Shown in pieces: positions 48,313 to 56,324 of a stretch of 64,000 bases of DNA. The first letter of the stretch is position 1. The number at the start of each line of letters is the position of its first letter. Below the pieces are notes generated by a model. The model was given only the letters and a program-made list of their open reading frames with translations, did no database searches and was not told where the DNA came from. The DNA is from a bacterium 1xD42-67 (GTDB lineage Bacteria > Bacillota > Clostridia > Oscillospirales > Oscillospiraceae): contig RAYO01000015.1 in NCBI GenBank assembly GCA_003612335.1, positions 1 through 64,000 of the forward strand, written 5' to 3'. A program made the translations under genes and the position numbers.

Positions 48313-49914
48313 ATGAGCGAAAAGAAAGAGAACCAAGAAAAACACTGCGAATGGGAGGCGGCCGGAGGCCGGTCCTCCCTGAAGACATGGTGGGCCCAGC
48401 ACCGCGCCTGGGTGAAGGGCCTGGACAAGAAGCACCGGCTGAGATACCGCCTGTTCCAGGGGCTGGTGGTGTTCTCCATCCTGGTCCTGGCCCTGTTCCT
48501 ATGGCTGCGGGCCTGGATCCGGCTGCCCGATGTGCCCGACCCGCCCCAGCCCATCCAGCCCGGCCCTGGGAGCAGCAGCAGCTCCCAGACGGGGCCCGCC
48601 CTGGAGTATGAGGGGGCGGAGCTGCCAGAGGTGATCCGGAGCGGCCGGAAAGAGGGCTACTACACCTTCCTGGTGGCGGGACAGGATGAGATCAGCGGCG
48701 CCACCGACACTATGATCCTCTTCACCTATGACACCAAGGGCCAAAAGGTGAGTGCCATCAGCCTGCTGCGGGATACTATGATCAATACCAAAGCAGGGAG
48801 CAAGCGGCTGAACACGGTATACGCCCGGAACCGGGGAGGGCGAGACCTGCCGGATAAGGAGCGGGTGGAGAAGGGCATGACCGCTCTGAAGCAGGAGGTG
48901 AGCAAGCTCACCGGCATCTACCCCGACTTCTACGTCCTGGTGGAGTGGGAGGCCATCGGCGAGCTGGTGGACGCCATCGGCGGAGTGGAGTTCGAGGTCC
49001 CCTTCCTCATGAACTATAAGGACCCCTATCAGGACCTGGTCATCTACCAGGAGCCGGGCCTGCGCACCCTGGACGGCCGGGACGCCATGGAGGTGATCCG
49101 GTTCCGCAAGAACAGCGACGGATCCCATCAGCTGGGGGACGCGGGACGCACCCAGATCCAGCGGGACTTCCTCACAGCGGTCTTGAAGGAGTGCCTCAAG
49201 CCCGAGATCCTCCTCAAGCTGCCCACCCTGGCCCAGATCTTCATGGACAATGTGGACACCGACCTGACCATCGGCAACATCCTGGCCTTTGCTCAGCTGG
49301 CAGTGGGGATGGACACAGAGAAGGATGTGAAGTTCGTCTCCATGCCCTATGACAATGCCTGGTATGGAGGGGCCGCCATGGCGGTGGCACGGCAGGAGGA
49401 GCTGCTGGAGCTGCTCAACGACGGGCTGGATCCCTATCTGGACGAGATCAAGGCCAGCGACCTCCAGCTGATCTACCGGAAGAGCGGCGGGGGCTATGAC
49501 GTGACCAACGGCACCTTGGCCGATCCGGCTATGGGCCGGGTGCCGCCTCCCACTCCCCCCAAGGAGGAGGAGCCCGCCGGCTCGGACGAAAACAGCGGCC
49601 CTGCGCAGTCCGGTGAGGCTCAGCAGCCCAGTGGGACGCAGTCTCCTGGGACGGGCGACACGTCTCAGCCCGGCGGGACGGGCGACACGTCTCAGCCCGG
49701 CGGGACGCAGTCCCCTGGGACGGGCGACACGTCTCAGCCTGGCGGGACACAGCCGCCGGCGGGGACCGGCGATACCTCCCAGCCCGGCGGGACAGAGCAG
49801 CCGGGTGATATCAGAGACATCGACCCGGCGAAGATCTTCCCAGACCCCTCCCCAGATATCCAGAACGACACAGGCGGGACGCCTGGACAGGACCCTTTGC
49901 AGGCCGCAGCCTGA
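48313..49914 (+). CDS. LytR-CpsA-Psr family wall polymer ligase
   Basis: A 533-residue membrane-anchored protein that attaches wall glycopolymers to peptidoglycan. A basic cytosolic tail and one transmembrane helix (LFQGLVVFSILVLALFLWL) precede the LCP domain (about 110-390) with GATDTMILFTYD, SAISLLRDTMINT, EWEAIGELVDAIGGV and the Arg-bearing VIRFRKNSDGSHQLGDAGR. The last 120 residues are a low-complexity tail of repeated GTGDTSQPGG units encoded by 27-base tandem repeats. It follows nadD-yqeK by six bases and precedes rsfS, the usual clostridial context. Confidence 0.94.
   Translation: MSEKKENQEKHCEWEAAGGRSSLKTWWAQHRAWVKGLDKKHRLRYRLFQGLVVFSILVLALFLWLRAWIRLPDVPDPPQPIQPGPGSSSSSQTGPALEYEGAELPEVIRSGRKEGYYTFLVAGQDEISGATDTMILFTYDTKGQKVSAISLLRDTMINTKAGSKRLNTVYARNRGGRDLPDKERVEKGMTALKQEVSKLTGIYPDFYVLVEWEAIGELVDAIGGVEFEVPFLMNYKDPYQDLVIYQEPGLRTLDGRDAMEVIRFRKNSDGSHQLGDAGRTQIQRDFLTAVLKECLKPEILLKLPTLAQIFMDNVDTDLTIGNILAFAQLAVGMDTEKDVKFVSMPYDNAWYGGAAMAVARQEELLELLNDGLDPYLDEIKASDLQLIYRKSGGGYDVTNGTLADPAMGRVPPPTPPKEEEPAGSDENSGPAQSGEAQQPSGTQSPGTGDTSQPGGTGDTSQPGGTQSPGTGDTSQPGGTQPPAGTGDTSQPGGTEQPGDIRDIDPAKIFPDPSPDIQNDTGGTPGQDPLQAAA
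49648..49800 (+). repeat. 27-bp tandem repeats inside the LCP gene
   Basis: Two exact adjacent units (49648-49674 and 49675-49701), a near-exact third at 49717-49743 after a spacer, and a diverged fourth near 49765 each encode GTGDTSQPG. The repeats keep the frame, so copy-number change would alter only tail length. Confidence 0.85.
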
Positions 49915-49941
49915 CGAAGGGATCAGAGAGGAGAAAAATAG

Positions 49942-50331
49942 ATGGATTCCTATGAGCTGGCGATCCTGCTGGCCAGAACGCTGGACAGCAAAAAGGGCGG
50001 AGACCTCAAGGTGCTGAAGACAGAGGGCCTCACCACCCTGGCCGACTACTTCGTCATCTGCACCGCTACCTCCAACACCCAGGTCAAGGCGATGTCCGAC
50101 GCCTGTGAGGAGGCTGTAGAGCGGAACGGCGAGCGGGCCCACCACATCGAGGGCCACCGTGGGGGCACCTGGCTGCTCATGGACTTCTCCGCCGTGGTGG
50201 TCCACGTCTTCACTGACGAGGCCCGGAAGTTCTACGACCTGGAGCGGCTGTGGAGCGACGCCGAGGAGATCGACATCTCCAAGGCCCTGGACGAGATGCC
50301 CAAGCATCAGAACTGGAGGTCGGCGACCTGA
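49942..50331 (+). CDS. rsfS: Ribosome silencing factor RsfS
   Basis: A 129-residue protein that binds ribosomal protein uL14 and blocks subunit joining in nutrient limitation. Conserved motifs are LDSKKGGDLKVL, LADYFVICTATSNTQVKAM, HHIEGHRGGTWLLMDFSAVV and VHVFTDEARKFYDLERLW. GAGAGGAG precedes the ATG. It ends the rdgB-to-rsfS housekeeping run and is followed by a 15-bp hairpin. Confidence 0.96.
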   Translation: MDSYELAILLARTLDSKKGGDLKVLKTEGLTTLADYFVICTATSNTQVKAMSDACEEAVERNGERAHHIEGHRGGTWLLMDFSAVVVHVFTDEARKFYDLERLWSDAEEIDISKALDEMPKHQNWRSAT

Positions 50332-50337
50332 CGAAAG

Positions 50338-50371
50338 AGAGCCCCGTGTCCCTGATGGGACACGGGGCTCT
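50338..50371 (+). terminator. Hairpin terminator after rsfS
   Basis: AGAGCCCCGTGTCCC, loop TGAT, GGGACACGGGGCTCT. The tail is GTCATG without a T-run, so it may need a factor. Confidence 0.6.
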
Positions 50372-50413
50372 GTCATGTTGCCGGCGGGATCGGAGCGGGG
50401 CCTATCGGCGATC

Positions 50414-50893
50414 TCACCCCTCCTCCTGCCACCCCTTGCACACATCGATCCACCCCAGGGAATGGGAATATCCCGCCAGCTCTTCACAGGTGAGCTGGAT
50501 GGCGGAATTGCCGCTCCCGGCGGCGGGGAAGACAGTGTCGAACCGCTGGAGGGAGACGTCCAGATAGGTCCTGACCCCCTCCGGGTTGGCAAAGGGACAC
50601 ACCCCGCCCACGGCGTGGCCGGTGAAGGCGGACACCTGCTCCTGTGTGAGCATCTTGGCCTTGGTGTGGAACAGGGCCTTATATCTGCTGTTGTCGATCT
50701 TGGCGTCCCCCGCAGTCACGATGAGGACGCAGCCGTCCTCCACCAGGAAGGAGAGGGTCTTGGCGATTCGGGCGGGGATCACCCCCACCGCCTGGGCGGC
50801 CAGCTCCACTGTGGCGCTGGAGACAGGGAACTCCAAAATATCCCCCTCCCGGCCCAGAGGGCGGAAGTAGTCCCGTACCTTTTCGATGGACAT
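50414..50893 (-). CDS. YbaK/EbsC-family aminoacyl-tRNA deacylase
   Basis: A 159-residue trans-editing enzyme that hydrolyses mischarged Cys- or Ala-tRNA(Pro). Family landmarks are AKTLSFLVEDGCVLIVTAGD, the invariant Lys region in DNSRYKALFHTKAK, FTGHAVGGVCPF and the C-terminal IQLTCEELAGYSHS. It starts three bases after the thioesterase gene ends, so the two are co-transcribed on the minus strand. Which amino acid it clears is not clear from sequence. Confidence 0.92.
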   Translation of the reverse strand: MSIEKVRDYFRPLGREGDILEFPVSSATVELAAQAVGVIPARIAKTLSFLVEDGCVLIVTAGDAKIDNSRYKALFHTKAKMLTQEQVSAFTGHAVGGVCPFANPEGVRTYLDVSLQRFDTVFPAAGSGNSAIQLTCEELAGYSHSLGWIDVCKGWQEEG

Positions 50894-50896
50894 CCC

Positions 50897-51289
50897 TCAG
50901 CCCTCCAGCTTCCTGGCCGTTTTGGCCAGGAACCGCTCGTCGGTAATGATGAAGCGCTCATGGGCCCCCTGGCCGATGGGGCCCCTCTCATCATAGGCGG
51001 CCACCTTCAGGACCAGCCGCTTGCCGTCCACCTCGGTGACCTCGCTCTCTGCCCAGACCTTCATCCCCACCGGGGTGGCGCTGTCGTGGGAGATGTCCAG
51101 CTTGGTGCCCACGGTGCTCTGGCCCTCCTCCAGATGGGGGGCGATGGATTTCCAGGCCGCCTCCTCCATCAGGGCGCACATAAAAGGGGTCCCAAATACA
51201 GGCAGGGCCCCGGAACAGGCCGCCTGTGCGGTGTTGGCATCGCTGACGACCGTCTCGGCGCGGCCCTTCAGCCCCACTGTAACAGACAT
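50897..51289 (-). CDS. FlK-like hotdog thioesterase
   Basis: A 130-residue acyl-CoA thioesterase of the fluoroacetyl-CoA thioesterase (FlK)-like family. The probable active-site Glu is in CALMEEAAWKSI, with the His-bearing motif SHDSATPVGMKVWA and a second His in GAHERFII. The frame is open far upstream, but the ATG at 51289 has GGAGG eight bases before it and starts homology. An ATTATA (minus-strand TATAAT) at 51321-51326 may be its -10 box. The natural substrate is unknown; many relatives protect against toxic acyl-CoAs. Confidence 0.87.
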   Translation of the reverse strand: MSVTVGLKGRAETVVSDANTAQAACSGALPVFGTPFMCALMEEAAWKSIAPHLEEGQSTVGTKLDISHDSATPVGMKVWAESEVTEVDGKRLVLKVAAYDERGPIGQGAHERFIITDERFLAKTARKLEG

Positions 51290-51350
51290 AAAAATGTCCT
51301 CCTTTCTCTTTGGTCCCCATATTATAGCACAAGGGATAGAAGAAATCCAG

Positions 51351-51375
51351 AAAAACTCTCGCCTGCAGGGCAGGC
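51351..51375 (-). terminator. Short terminator after the LysM-GH18 gene
   Basis: On the minus strand, GCCTGC/GCAGGC with a 3-base loop, then GAGAGTTTTTC. Confidence 0.5.
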
Positions 51376-51401
51376 TCCCTTCGTCTAAGGGGCCTTCCAT
51401 C

Positions 51402-52679
51402 CTACATCTCGCTGCGGATATCCGCCATGGCGTTGACCACCGCCCAGCCCTGGGGGAAGGGGCGGTCCAGATTCCAGACGCCCACGCCGTACAGGCCAAA
51501 GCCGAAGGCCAGTTCCAGCTTGGCCCGGATGGATCGGGCGTCCTCGAACCAGACCTCGTGCTCCCTTCCCTGACCGTCCACATACCGGAACCAGGGGGCC
51601 TGGACCTGCTCGTCATACCGGATCGCGGACCGCCGGTCCCAGGCCAGCCGGACCGCCGCCACATTGTCCAGGGACTGGGCCCGCGCCCCCTCCCGGAAGG
51701 GGAGGGCCCAGTCGTAGCCGTAGTTGGGGATGCCCAGATAGAGCTGGCCGGGGGCGAACTCTGTCAGGGCGTACTCCACGACCCGGCGCACCTGGGGCAG
51801 AGGGGCCACCGCCATGGGCGGGCTGGCCGGATTGCCCCATTCATAGGTCATCAGCAGGGCGAAATCCACCGACTGGGCGATTTGGTGATAGTCGATGCCC
51901 TCATAGAGCCGGCCGGGCTGATCCCCAGAGGTCTTGGGGGCCAGGGCGACGATCAGGGGCAGGCCCCGCGGGACGAGGGCCCGGCGCAGCCGGGCCAGAA
52001 AACGGGCATAGGTCTGGGCGTCCTCCCTGCGGACATACTCGAAGTCCACATCCACCCCCCGATAGCCTCTGCGGCCGATGGTGCGGAGGATCTCCCCGAT
52101 CAGCTCCTCCTGATCCTCCCTGTCCTCCAGCAGCTCATGGGCCAGCTCCGGAGAGAACCTCCCCTCCTCGTCCAGGTTGGACAGGTGGAGGATGGGGGCC
52201 ACCCGGCTCTGGAGGGCGGCGTTCACCAGGGCCTCGTCCCGAAGGGGGATCAGATCGTCTCCGTCGAAGCGGTAGGTGAAGGGAGTGAGCTGAGACAGAT
52301 AGGGCAGGACCGACTGGAACAGGTCTCGGCCGATGGAGGGATAGGAGTAGGCATTGACAGTAAGGGCCCCTCTGGGCCGGGAAGCGTACTCCACCACGAT
52401 CTTCTGTCCGGGATAGATCAGGTCCCGGCCGCGGAGCACAGGGTTATCGCGCAGGAGCTGGGCCACAGTGGTGTCGTGCATCTGGGCGATGGAATACAAG
52501 GAATCCCCCGCCCGGACGGTGTGGGTCAGCTCAGGATACTGGACCACGATGGCCTGCCCCACCACCAGCTGGGAGGGGTCAGGGAGCTGATTGTCCTGGA
52601 TCAGCCGGTCCATCGAGACGCCGTATCGCTGGGACAGCTGGTACATGGTATCGCCGGGCTGGACGACATGGATATCCAT
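51402..52679 (-). CDS. LysM-containing glycoside hydrolase family 18 protein (spore YaaH/SleL-like)
   Basis: A 425-residue protein without a signal peptide. Two N-terminal LysM domains (HVVQPGDTMYQLSQRYGV, and HTVRAGDSLYSIAQMHDT) bind peptidoglycan. The catalytic GH18 barrel follows, with the acid Glu in GVDVDFEYV and conserved LLMTYEWG and FGFGLYGVGVWNL. This is the layout of YaaH and SleL, cortex- and coat-associated N-acetylglucosaminidases. The ATG has GGAGGG six bases upstream. It lies 14 bases after a cell-wall amidase, so the pair is probably a mother-cell operon. Confidence 0.92.
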   Translation of the reverse strand: MDIHVVQPGDTMYQLSQRYGVSMDRLIQDNQLPDPSQLVVGQAIVVQYPELTHTVRAGDSLYSIAQMHDTTVAQLLRDNPVLRGRDLIYPGQKIVVEYASRPRGALTVNAYSYPSIGRDLFQSVLPYLSQLTPFTYRFDGDDLIPLRDEALVNAALQSRVAPILHLSNLDEEGRFSPELAHELLEDREDQEELIGEILRTIGRRGYRGVDVDFEYVRREDAQTYARFLARLRRALVPRGLPLIVALAPKTSGDQPGRLYEGIDYHQIAQSVDFALLMTYEWGNPASPPMAVAPLPQVRRVVEYALTEFAPGQLYLGIPNYGYDWALPFREGARAQSLDNVAAVRLAWDRRSAIRYDEQVQAPWFRYVDGQGREHEVWFEDARSIRAKLELAFGFGLYGVGVWNLDRPFPQGWAVVNAMADIRSEM

Positions 52680-52693
52680 TGGGCTCCCTCCTT

Positions 52694-53434
52694 TCAGACT
52701 ACCGTTACGAACTCGCTGCTGGCGTAGCCGATGGTGCCGTTGTAGTTCACCAGATGCCAGCCGTTGGCGGTGTTGAGGATCGTGAGGGGGGCGCCGTCGG
52801 GGGCCTGGGCGACGATCGCGGCAGAGGTGTTGGGCCGGGCCCGGATGTTGAGGTTCCCCCACTCCACATCCACCACCCCAGGGCGGCGGTGCTCTGTCTC
52901 AAAAAAGGGGATTCCAAAGTATTCCGTCAGGGCAAGCACGATCACCCGGGCGGCGCTGTCCAGGTTGGCTTTGATCCAGGCGGCGTCCTCCGGATTGTCG
53001 TGAAAGGCCAGCTCGATGAGGACGGCGGGGGCCCTCACCCGGGCCACCTCTCCCAGGGTAGTGGTAGCCTCGGTGCGCACCTTGTTGGGGTCGGGATAGA
53101 TGGTCTTCAGCCCATCGGCGATGAGCTCCGCAGCCCGCTGGCTGTTGGCGCTCCCAGGGTAGTAGAAGACGATGGATCCCCGGGCCTTGCCCGCCTGGGC
53201 TCCGGCGGCGGCGTTGGAGTGGAGGGCCAGGTGGAGGTCGTAGTCCCCCGCGTTGGAGGCCGCGATCGAGGAAGCGGCCGTCATATCCGGGGCGTTCCGG
53301 GCGTACCGGATCCCAGATGCGTCCAGCATGGGGACCATCTTGTCCGCCAGGAGATTCATCCACTCCTCTTCCGTGCCTCCGTTGACATAAGGATTCCAGT
53401 CCTGTGTAGATGGGGACAGATATATGATGGGCAT
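52694..53434 (-). CDS. N-acetylmuramoyl-L-alanine amidase with SH3-like domain
   Basis: A 246-residue leaderless amidase_3 protein that cleaves the stem peptide from muramic acid. The Zn-binding Glu is in GTEEEWMNLLAD, a Zn His in LALHSNAAAG, and the catalytic Glu in VLIELAFHDNPEDAAW. The first Zn-site His, normally in a DPGHGG motif, is replaced in YLSPSTQDWNPYV, a variant I associate with clostridial spore-type amidases. A C-terminal bacterial SH3 domain (NLNIRARPNTSAA, then GWHLVNYNGTIGY) binds wall. It is the first gene of the pair with the LysM-GH18 hydrolase and follows a SigK-like box. Confidence 0.88.
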   Translation of the reverse strand: MPIIYLSPSTQDWNPYVNGGTEEEWMNLLADKMVPMLDASGIRYARNAPDMTAASSIAASNAGDYDLHLALHSNAAAGAQAGKARGSIVFYYPGSANSQRAAELIADGLKTIYPDPNKVRTEATTTLGEVARVRAPAVLIELAFHDNPEDAAWIKANLDSAARVIVLALTEYFGIPFFETEHRRPGVVDVEWGNLNIRARPNTSAAIVAQAPDGAPLTILNTANGWHLVNYNGTIGYASSEFVTVV

Positions 53435-53459
53435 AGCGATGCACCTCCCGATGTTTCCC

Positions 53460-53487
53460 CATCCTATGAAACGATCGTGGATTCGGT
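53460..53487 (-). promoter_or_regulatory. Candidate SigK-type promoter of the amidase gene
   Basis: On the minus strand, AC, a 17-base spacer, then CATAGGATG, one mismatch from CATANNNTA. The -10 ends 26 bases before the amidase ATG, leaving room for its GGGAGGT ribosome site. Confidence 0.4.
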
Positions 53488-53550
53488 GCGACCGTCTGGG
53501 ATCTTTTCCGTCTATATCAGTAGGAGCACAAAAAGAAAGGGAGGATCATA

Positions 53551-54525
53551 ATGGAACGAAAACTTCTCGCGGTCAGTCTGGCCGCAGTCCTGCTGCTGTC
53601 CGGGTGCGGGGACAGATCCCTCGCTGGCGGAGCAGTCAAGGACGACATGGCCGCCAGCAGCCCCCCCAGCGGGGACTGGGGCGGCGAGTGGAACGGGGCC
53701 TTTGACATGACGACGGGCGGGGAGAGCATGGACAGTGCACCTGGAGAGCCGGCCCCTCCCCCCGAGGGCGAGCCTGCCGGCGGCTCCGTCTACCAGGACG
53801 CCCGGACCAAGCTGATCCGCCGGGCGGAGCTGGAGATCCAGACCGAGCAGTTCGACCATAGCAAGGAGGCCCTGGACAGGCTGGTGGACAGCTGCGAGGG
53901 CTACTTCGAGAACGCCTCGGTCTACGGCGGGGGCCGGCGGGACGCCTATGCCAGCCGCCGGGGGGAGTATGTGGTCCGGATCCCGGCGGAGCGATACAGC
54001 CAGTTCCTGTCCGGCGCCGGGGACCTGGGCTATGTGACCAGCAGGACCGAGAGCAGCGAGGACGTGGGCGAGCAGTACTTCGACATCGAGGCCCGGCTCA
54101 AGACCCAGCGCACCAAGCAGGAGCGGCTGCTCTCCCTGCTGGAGAAGGCGGAGACCATGGAGGATATCATCCTTTTGGAGGGGGCCCTGTCCGACGTGGA
54201 GTATCAGATCGAGATGTACTCCTCCGACCTGAATCGGTACGACTCCCTCATCGGCTTCTCCACCATCCGGATCTACATCAGTGAGGTTGGCCGGATCACC
54301 GAGGAGGTGGGTGAGACCGCCTCGCTGGGCCAGCGGATGTCGGCAGGGGTCCAGGCCAGCTTCCGGGCCCTGGACCAGGGGATCCAGGATCTGCTGGTCT
54401 GGGCGTCTTACAACCTGTTCTTCCTCATCATCCTGGCCGCAGCGGCCGCCGCAGGCATCATCATCGTGGCGCGATATCGGAAAAAACTGCGGAGCAGATC
54501 CGAGACGAGACCAGAGGAGGAGTGA
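53551..54525 (+). CDS. DUF4349 lipoprotein
   Basis: A 324-residue lipoprotein. The signal ends in the lipobox LLSGC at about residue 19. A Pro/Gly-rich linker follows, then the DUF4349 domain (KLIRRAELEIQTEQFDHSKE, ARLKTQRTKQERLLSLLEKA, then FSTIRIYISE) with a central coiled coil. A C-terminal transmembrane helix (LFFLIILAAAAAAGIIIVAR) and a basic tail end the protein. This topology is standard for the family, whose role is not established. GGGAGGATC precedes the ATG. It is monocistronic, divergent from the amidase pair. Confidence 0.9.
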   Translation: MERKLLAVSLAAVLLLSGCGDRSLAGGAVKDDMAASSPPSGDWGGEWNGAFDMTTGGESMDSAPGEPAPPPEGEPAGGSVYQDARTKLIRRAELEIQTEQFDHSKEALDRLVDSCEGYFENASVYGGGRRDAYASRRGEYVVRIPAERYSQFLSGAGDLGYVTSRTESSEDVGEQYFDIEARLKTQRTKQERLLSLLEKAETMEDIILLEGALSDVEYQIEMYSSDLNRYDSLIGFSTIRIYISEVGRITEEVGETASLGQRMSAGVQASFRALDQGIQDLLVWASYNLFFLIILAAAAAAGIIIVARYRKKLRSRSETRPEEE

Positions 54526-54543
54526 CCAGCCCCTGTCAGGGAC

Positions 54544-54585
54544 AAAGACCGGGCGGTGTCTTGCTGACACCGCCCGGTCTTTTTA
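54544..54585 (+). terminator. Terminator after the DUF4349 gene
   Basis: AAAGACCGGGCGGTGTC, loop TTGCT, GACACCGCCCGGTCTTT, then TTA. It lies between convergent genes and may act for both. Confidence 0.92.
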
Positions 54586-54660
54586 TCTCGATCTTAAGAA
54601 ACTGCTGAACAGGAGCGGATCCTTTCCGTGCCGGCCATCTCCGGCCCCAGCGCTGGCCTT

Positions 54661-56046
54661 TCATCCGCCGAATTTGTCCCAATAGCCCATGATGAAGACG
54701 AACAGGACGATGGCGGGCAGCACATAGCTGACATAGGCCCGCACCCCCTTGGGGAAGGCCAGGCCCTGGCCCTGGTTGGCCTCTGACAGGAACGCATCCC
54801 AGCCCCAGCCCTTCCTGCTGGTGCAGAACAGCACATAGAGCAGAGAGCCCAGGGGCAGGATGTTCTGGGAGACCAGGAAGTCCTCGATCCCGGAAATGTC
54901 CATCCCCAGTATCTTGAGCTCCGACCAGATGTTGCACCCCAGCACACAGGGCATAGACAGCAGAGATATCCCCACGAAGTTCACCGCCACCGCCTGTTTC
55001 CGGGAGGATCCCCACCGGTCCATGGTGAAGGAGATGATGTTCTCAAAAACAGCGATCACGGTGGACAGGGCCGCGAAGGAGAGGAACAGGAAAAAGGCCG
55101 CCCCCCACAGCCTCCCCATAGGCATATGGTTGAAGATGTTGGGCAGGGTGACGAAGACCAGCGCAGGCCCCTCTCCGGTGGACACCCCAAAGGCAGAGCA
55201 GGCGGGGAAGATGATCAGGCCGGCCACGAAGGCCACGCAGGTGTCCAGGACCCCGATGCGCAGGGCCTCTCCGGCCAGACGGTGCTCTTTGCCGATATAG
55301 CTGCCGAAGATCGCGATGGCCCCGATGCCCAGGGAGAGGGTGAAGAACGCCTGTCCCATGGCGGCGAAGACCGCCTCGCCCAGGATCCAGTTCCCCTCAG
55401 TGTCGTAGACCAGATTGTGGAAGTTGGGCTGGAGATAGAACCGCAGGCCCTCCCCCGCCCCCTCCAGCAGGACGGAGTTCACCGCCAGCACCGCCATCAG
55501 GGCCAGCAGACAGAGCATCATGAGCTTGTTCACCCGCTCCACCCCGTTGCGCAGGCCCTGGACGCAGACGAACATCCCGATGCACACCACGATGAGCATG
55601 AACAGGGTCATGGTCCCGGTCTTGCCCATCAGCTCGGTGAACTGTCCGGCCACTCCACCGGCATCCAGGCCGGTGAAGTCCCTGCGGATCATCTTGACGA
55701 AGTAATACAGCAGCCACCCGGCGATGACGGTGTAGAACATCATCAGCAGATAGTTGCCCGCGAAGCCGATATAGCTGTACCAATGCCACTTGGAACCCTT
55801 GGGCTCCAGCCGCTGGAAGGACAGGGCGATGCTCCTCTGGCTGGCCCGGCCTACGGCCAGCTCCATCACCATCACGGGCAGGCCCAGGATCACCAGGAAC
55901 AGCAGGTAGAGCAGCACGAACGCCGCTCCGCCGTATTTCCCGGTGATATAGGGGAACCGCCAAACGTTGCCCAGTCCGATCGCGCAGCCCGCCGAGATGA
56001 GCACGAAGCCCAGGCGGGAGGAAAAGGTCTCTCTTTTTTCCATCAT
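54661..56046 (-). CDS. Neurotransmitter:sodium symporter (SNF) family transporter
   Basis: A 461-residue sodium-coupled amino acid transporter of the LeuT fold with 11-12 helices. The signature helix 1 region is SAGCAIGLGNVWRFPYITGKYGG, including the unwound sodium-binding stretch. FTLSLGIGAIAIFGSYIGKE and FAALSTVIAVFENIIS mark helices 6 and 8. Two ATGs are adjacent to AGGAGG (five and eight bases); either could start. It is monocistronic with a consensus promoter. Likely substrates are hydrophobic or aromatic amino acids, by family only. Confidence 0.95.
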   Translation of the reverse strand: MMEKRETFSSRLGFVLISAGCAIGLGNVWRFPYITGKYGGAAFVLLYLLFLVILGLPVMVMELAVGRASQRSIALSFQRLEPKGSKWHWYSYIGFAGNYLLMMFYTVIAGWLLYYFVKMIRRDFTGLDAGGVAGQFTELMGKTGTMTLFMLIVVCIGMFVCVQGLRNGVERVNKLMMLCLLALMAVLAVNSVLLEGAGEGLRFYLQPNFHNLVYDTEGNWILGEAVFAAMGQAFFTLSLGIGAIAIFGSYIGKEHRLAGEALRIGVLDTCVAFVAGLIIFPACSAFGVSTGEGPALVFVTLPNIFNHMPMGRLWGAAFFLFLSFAALSTVIAVFENIISFTMDRWGSSRKQAVAVNFVGISLLSMPCVLGCNIWSELKILGMDISGIEDFLVSQNILPLGSLLYVLFCTSRKGWGWDAFLSEANQGQGLAFPKGVRAYVSYVLPAIVLFVFIMGYWDKFGG

Positions 56047-56077
56047 CTCTGCCTCCTTTTAAAACACAGCGCCCCTT

Positions 56078-56106
56078 ATTTTACTCGCTCATCCTCTGGA
56101 GGTCAA
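56078..56106 (-). promoter_or_regulatory. Sigma-A promoter of the SNF transporter
   Basis: On the minus strand, TTGACC and TAAAAT are separated by 17 bases, 31 bases before the start codon. Confidence 0.8.
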
Positions 56107-56241
56107 GCCTTTCCCGGCGGATCCGACAGAAATGACGATCAAAGAACAGACCAAGGGGACCTGAGATCGTCTGCTCCGCCAAAGCGCGCCCCCTGCGGAG
56201 GGCTCCGCCCCACCAGCAGAGGACGGTCCCCTGCAGAACGG

Positions 56242-56280
56242 CCTCCCCTGGCGCAGGCTGTCTGCCTGCGCCAGGGGAGG
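56242..56280 (-). terminator. 17-bp perfect hairpin downstream of queH
   Basis: CCTCCCCTGGCGCAGGC/GCCTGCGCCAGGGGAGG with a 5-base loop, 44 bases after the queH stop. There is no T-run on either strand. It occupies a 278-base non-coding stretch (56047-56324) together with other GC-rich partial palindromes; nothing else is seen there apart from the transporter promoter. Confidence 0.5.
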
Positions 56281-56324
56281 TCCCGTCTCTCATCCGCTGA
56301 CGCTGCGCCTGTCCGCCTATCGGG

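Noticed and set aside
49648-49800. Possible CRISPR-like array
   Set aside because: Units are in frame within the LCP tail, spacers are not unique, and no cas genes are present.
48499-50592. 697-codon minus-strand frame over LCP and rsfS
   Set aside because: Antisense to two supported genes and rich in low-complexity sequence from the repeats.
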